DNA from: Rhodococcus marinonascens NBRC 14363
GTDB lineage: Bacteria; Actinomycetota; Actinomycetes; Mycobacteriales; Mycobacteriaceae
Reading direction: 5' to 3'
NCBI RefSeq assembly: GCF_001894885.1
Contig: NZ_BCXB01000002.1
Coordinates: 62,001-126,000 of the forward strand
Length of the DNA stretch: 64,000 bases
Under the pieces are notes generated by a model. The model was not told the origin of the DNA, made no database searches, and was given only the letters and a program-made list of their open reading frames with translations. The position numbers and the translations under genes were made by a program. Positions 59,498 to 64,000 of this stretch are shown here, piece after piece. The stretch's first letter is position 1. The number at the start of each line of letters is the position of its first letter.

Positions 59498-60059
59498 CTG
59501 CCCTCGTCACTTCTTTTTTCAGTTTCGCGATAGCTCGGTGTTGAGCCACGCGGACAGCTCCCGCGGTACTACCCACTGCCGCAGCCGTCTCTTCTGCCGA
59601 CATACCGACCACGAGGCGGAGGATCAAGATCTCCCGGTGCTTCTCCGGCAGCGTGCTCAGCAGGTCGCTCATCTGCCTGCTCGCTTCCGAGTCCAGCGCC
59701 CTCTGTTCGGGTCCGTCGTCGTTAGCTACTACATCTGGTACTTCGGCGACCGGCTCCGACTTGTTACGTGCGGAGTTCCGATGCGCGTCGGCGACCTTGT
59801 GCGCGGCGATCCCATAGACGAATGCCATGAACGGCCGACCTTGATCCTCGTAGCGAGGCAAAGCCGTCATCACGGCGAGGCACACTTCTTGTGCCACGTC
59901 ATCTGCCGAGAGTTGCCCCCTCTCCGCAGCGCCGACCCTAGCTCTGCAATAGCGCACAACCATGGGCCGAATGGTTTCCAGAATCAGAGCAAGAGCCGCC
60001 CGGTCGCCCTGCTTTGCAGCAGAGACGGCAGAGCCCAACTCCTCGCTCATATCAGTCAT
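59481..60059 (-). CDS. sigD: ECF sigma factor SigD
   Basis: 192 aa. Region 2 with DDVAQEVCLAVMTALPRYEDQGRPFMAFVYGIAAHKVADA, region 4 with LPEKHREILILRLVVGMSAEETAAAVGSTAGAVRVAQHRA. Position before rsdA and near whiB3/groEL matches M. tuberculosis sigD. ATG at 60059; upstream extension to 60137 is not conserved. Confidence 0.94.
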   Translation of the reverse strand: MTDMSEELGSAVSAAKQGDRAALALILETIRPMVVRYCRARVGAAERGQLSADDVAQEVCLAVMTALPRYEDQGRPFMAFVYGIAAHKVADAHRNSARNKSEPVAEVPDVVANDDGPEQRALDSEASRQMSDLLSTLPEKHREILILRLVVGMSAEETAAAVGSTAGAVRVAQHRAIAKLKKEVTRAGERFG

Positions 60060-60209
60060 CGTGGCTGAACGTCCTGGCGTTACAGTGGCACCGCCCGACG
60101 TGACGGGTGGGCTCCCGCGCTCAGCGGAACACTCCAAGGGTAACGGTGCCTACCGAACGGTATTGAACCGGATTCGGACAAAATTCGGCCCGAACACATG
60201 CCGGTAGCG

Positions 60210-61046
60210 TCAACTCCGGAAGCGTCCACCCCTCGCCCGGATGAGAGCTTCGCACTCCAGGCGAACCGCCTCCGCACCCGAATCGCCCGACACACCACTC
60301 AGCAACATCGCAGCCGCCCACTTCAGGGGTATCAGGCCGTGTTGATCACACCGGGTGAGCACATCCGCAGCAAGCCGCGCCGCGGGGCCCAAATCGGACT
60401 CCCCCGTCATCGAGGCACTGCGCAACAGATCCGACTTGATGCGGTGGCGTACCGACCCGGCAACATCCGAAATTTCTGCCGCGGTATCGGCGTGGCGCCG
60501 TGCCGCGGCGAAGTCCCCGTCAGCGAGAGACAGTTCTGCCCTCACCCAGCGACTTCGCACGCGCTGTCGCCACATCTCGTCCGCGGCACCCCCCGGCAGG
60601 TACGCACCGCAGCGATCGAGCAACCGCCATCCCAGCGCAAGCCGACCACATCCCAGCGCGTCCGCGGCGAGTCCGGTCAGTGCGTCACACCGCGCTTCGC
60701 GTACGAGGACGCTTCCCTCGGCACCGTCACGCTCTGACCCGACCAGGGCGAGAGCCCGGCCATCGAATCCGGCGGCGACGCTGTGCCAGCCGAGTTGCCT
60801 CAGGAGCGAGGCCTGCGTGCTCCAAGCCAACGAGGTCACGGCATCCGCGACCCCGCCTCGCGTCAACATCGCCAATTCCGCGCGGGACCGGCTGTAGTGC
60901 CCCTGCCCGCCCTGCGCGACCGCCAGCATCCAGCGCTCGACGGGAAGAACAGACTCCGGCAGCGTCAGTTCTCCCGGACCGGCACCGAACGCTGCCCGGG
61001 TCAAGGATTTCGTCACTTCACGGCGGAGAATCGTCGGGTCGGGCAC
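60210..61046 (-). CDS. Conserved hypothetical protein (Rv3415c-like)
   Basis: 278 aa, all helical with a repeat-like pattern (WSTQASLLRQLG, GWRLLDRCGAYL, WVRAELSLADGDFAAARRHADTAAEI) suggestive of TPR units. It is next to sigD as Rv3415c is in M. tuberculosis. Function unknown. Confidence 0.82.
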   Translation of the reverse strand: MPDPTILRREVTKSLTRAAFGAGPGELTLPESVLPVERWMLAVAQGGQGHYSRSRAELAMLTRGGVADAVTSLAWSTQASLLRQLGWHSVAAGFDGRALALVGSERDGAEGSVLVREARCDALTGLAADALGCGRLALGWRLLDRCGAYLPGGAADEMWRQRVRSRWVRAELSLADGDFAAARRHADTAAEISDVAGSVRHRIKSDLLRSASMTGESDLGPAARLAADVLTRCDQHGLIPLKWAAAMLLSGVSGDSGAEAVRLECEALIRARGGRFRS

Positions 61047-61771
61047 GCCGAGATCATCGCATCATCCGAGATCCAGCGTCACCCGACTGGCACGCCCTCA
61101 TCGAGCAGCATTGCTCACATCGAGGCGAATTTTCGTTCACAAAGCCCGAACGCCGATCCAAGAAAAGGATGGAAAAAGATTTAACAAGTCTGTTTTCGGT
61201 CCATTATTCGAGTTGGCATCTTGCTTTTTTCGAATGGCAAGCATGCCGATTTCGGCGAATACGTTTCCATTTCGCTATCTGCATCTTCGGCCGTCTCTGC
61301 GGAGTTCACTCCCCCCGTCCCTATGCCTGCTGGATGCATTCCTCGGCGGTACAGACGATGATCTCCAAGATGATCTCCAAGAGGGTTCACGGAAGGCCCA
61401 CACCGTACCCGCGACCCGAGTTCGGGCAACCCGGGGAGCTAAACCAAGCCGTCTGAACAGCAACGATACCGAGATTGCAGCCTCTCATCCCGAGTTCCGT
61501 CAGGCTCCGTTCGGGGCCGCGACGCTTGCGCTTCATTGCCCCAATCCGCGCCTTCCGAATGCGGGACGTAACCATAGAACCATTAGAATGTAAAGATTAT
61601 TCAGGCTGATTTTTGGCATCTGGTATATGCAATTTCCCACTTCCAACGCTATTGACGTGATTTATCACACGGCCCTATGGTTAGTCAGGTAAACGATTCG
61701 GTGGCTCGAACTTTCCTTCGGGCCCGCGATCCACTCGTCGCCTGAGGCGAGTTCGCAAGTAAGGAGTCCAC
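61047..61771. other. 725-bp AT-richer intergenic region upstream of whiB3
   Basis: No convincing gene. The frame 61111-61593 (+) has no ribosome binding site and no family. GC is clearly lower than average at about 61150-61270 and 61560-61680. It holds a 12-bp tandem GATGATCTCCAA (61357-61368, 61369-61380) and the whiB3 promoter. It may carry operators or a small RNA. Confidence 0.55.
61652..61681 (+). promoter_or_regulatory. Probable whiB3 promoter
   Basis: TTGACG (61652-61657), an 18-bp spacer, then TATGGT (61676-61681). This predicts a start near 61688 and a leader of about 85 nt before the whiB3 ATG. Confidence 0.55.
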
Positions 61772-62065
61772 ATGCCTTCGCCCAATAACCTTCCCGGCAC
61801 CAACGCGGATATCTGGGATTGGCAGATGCACGGACTCTGCCGCGGAGTGGACTCCTCGATGTTCTTCCACCCTGACGGCGAACGTGGACGAGCACGAAGG
61901 CAACGAGAGATGCGCGCCAAGGAAATGTGCGGTCGCTGTCCTGCCCTCACCGAGTGCCGGAACCATGCTCTGAGAGTGTCCGAGCCGTACGGGATCTGGG
62001 GCGGAATGTCCGAGACCGAGCGCGAAGGACATCCACGACACCGTCGCCGGCGTATCGCCGCCTGA
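61772..62065 (+). CDS. whiB3: WhiB3-type iron-sulfur regulator
   Basis: 97 aa. Four cluster cysteines C23, C53, C56 and C62, followed by the GIWGG turn (74-78) and a basic C-terminus for DNA binding. WhiB3 responds to redox and controls lipid metabolism in mycobacteria. Neighbour order (sigD, Rv3415c-like, whiB3, groEL) identifies it as WhiB3 rather than another WhiB. AAGGAG lies 5 bases before the ATG. Confidence 0.92.
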   Translation: MPSPNNLPGTNADIWDWQMHGLCRGVDSSMFFHPDGERGRARRQREMRAKEMCGRCPALTECRNHALRVSEPYGIWGGMSETEREGHPRHRRRRIAA

Positions 62066-62160
62066 CGGTCCAGTCCTGCTCACCGAGGCACCACACGCCC
62101 CGCGGTCCCCTAGCCACCCGCATACCGGCCGACGCGGGGAGATGAGTGGCTACCCAGGAC

Positions 62161-62202
62161 GAGACGAACCCCCGCACATTGATCCGTGCGGGGGTTCGTC
62201 TC
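62161..62202. terminator. Bidirectional terminator between whiB3 and groEL
   Basis: GAGACGAACCCCCGCAC (62161-62177) pairs perfectly with GTGCGGGGGTTCGTCTC (62186-62202), a 17-bp stem with an 8-nt loop between convergent genes. Confidence 0.92.
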
Positions 62203-62238
62203 GAACGCAATATGTTCGAGCGGTCTCGACAGCCGCGA

Positions 62239-63879
<1,641 letters not shown>

Positions 63880-63897
63880 TTACGCGCGTGAACGCAC

Positions 63898-63932
63898 TCC
63901 GCCCCGGGATCCTGTAGGGACTCCGGGGCGGA
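63898..63932 (-). promoter_or_regulatory. Hairpin between groES and groEL
   Basis: TCCGCCCCGG (63898-63907) and CCGGGGCGGA (63923-63932), a 10-bp perfect stem with a 15-nt loop in the groES-groEL spacer. It may reduce or process the transcript between the two genes. Confidence 0.6.
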
Positions 63933-63943
63933 TCACGTATGTC

Positions 63944-64000
63944 TTACTTAGAGACGACAGCCAGCACGTCACGTGCCGACAGGATCAGGTACTCCTGACC
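63944..64000 (-). CDS. groES: Co-chaperonin GroES, C-terminal end only
   Basis: The minus strand reads GQEYLILSARDVLAVVSK and stops at TAA 63944-63946, the conserved end of GroES. The rest is beyond the window. Confidence 0.93.
   Translation of the reverse strand, partial: GQEYLILSARDVLAVVSK

Noticed and set aside
61111-61593. 160-codon frame upstream of whiB3
   Set aside because: No ribosome binding site, no known family, mixed composition. Treated as non-coding.

Overview
High-GC actinobacterial chromosome, most likely Rhodococcus or a close mycolic-acid-containing relative. The reasons are mycobacterial-type genes (whiB3, sigD/rsdA, guaB3, a His-tailed groEL, dnaE2 with imuA'/imuB, MMPL, R2lox, an AcrA1/FcrA-type acyl-CoA reductase) and a gene order that largely follows the M. 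tuberculosis Rv3330-Rv3418c backbone (dacB, yhjD, trpS, icd, metY-metX, folD, mfpA, dnaE2, acyl-CoA reductase, imuB-imuA', guaA, choD, guaB3, guaB2, DUF5319, rsdA, sigD, Rv3415c-like, whiB3, groEL, groES). Genus and synteny are judged from memory of these families, not from a search.

Layout. 0-13 kb: a truncated F420-type oxidoreductase, D-Ala-D-Ala carboxypeptidase, then a minus-strand run (MFS, xthA, trpS, yhjD), icd, the metY-metX operon behind a SAM-IV riboswitch plus a Met-Met-Cys4-Arg2 micro-ORF, folD and an MfpA-like pentapeptide protein. 13-24 kb: a small secreted protein, trmL, a LysR/TDT-transporter pair, rhodanese and lipoprotein, the SOS polymerase dnaE2 and an MMPL transporter. 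24-33 kb: a two-domain acyl-CoA reductase, sucrase/ferredoxin-like protein, hydrolases, an R2-like ligand-binding oxidase and the LexA-controlled imuA'-imuB pair.

33-55 kb is the same backbone interrupted by accessory DNA: (a) a solitary tnpB element at 33.2-34.6 kb; (b) a complete galactarate/talarate catabolic island at 36.6-42.2 kb lying between a response regulator and its probable sensor kinase; (c) a graveyard at 45.3-47.9 kb with a broken second R2lox gene, a duplicated methyltransferase tail, an NAD(P)-binding protein and a methyltransferase; (d) two Tat-exported phosphoesterases beside an IS3 orfA remnant at 51.5-54.8 kb, between choD and guaB3. 55-64 kb returns to the backbone: guanine nucleotide synthesis, the SigD/RsdA switch, whiB3 and chaperonins.

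How parts work together: metY/metX make homocysteine for methionine and appear to be controlled by SAM and probably by cysteine. DnaE2, ImuA' and ImuB form the SOS mutasome and each transcription unit has a LexA box. Galactarate/talarate dehydratase, KdgD and the semialdehyde dehydrogenase convert a hexarate to 2-oxoglutarate, with the MFS permease for uptake. GuaB and GuaA make GMP from IMP.
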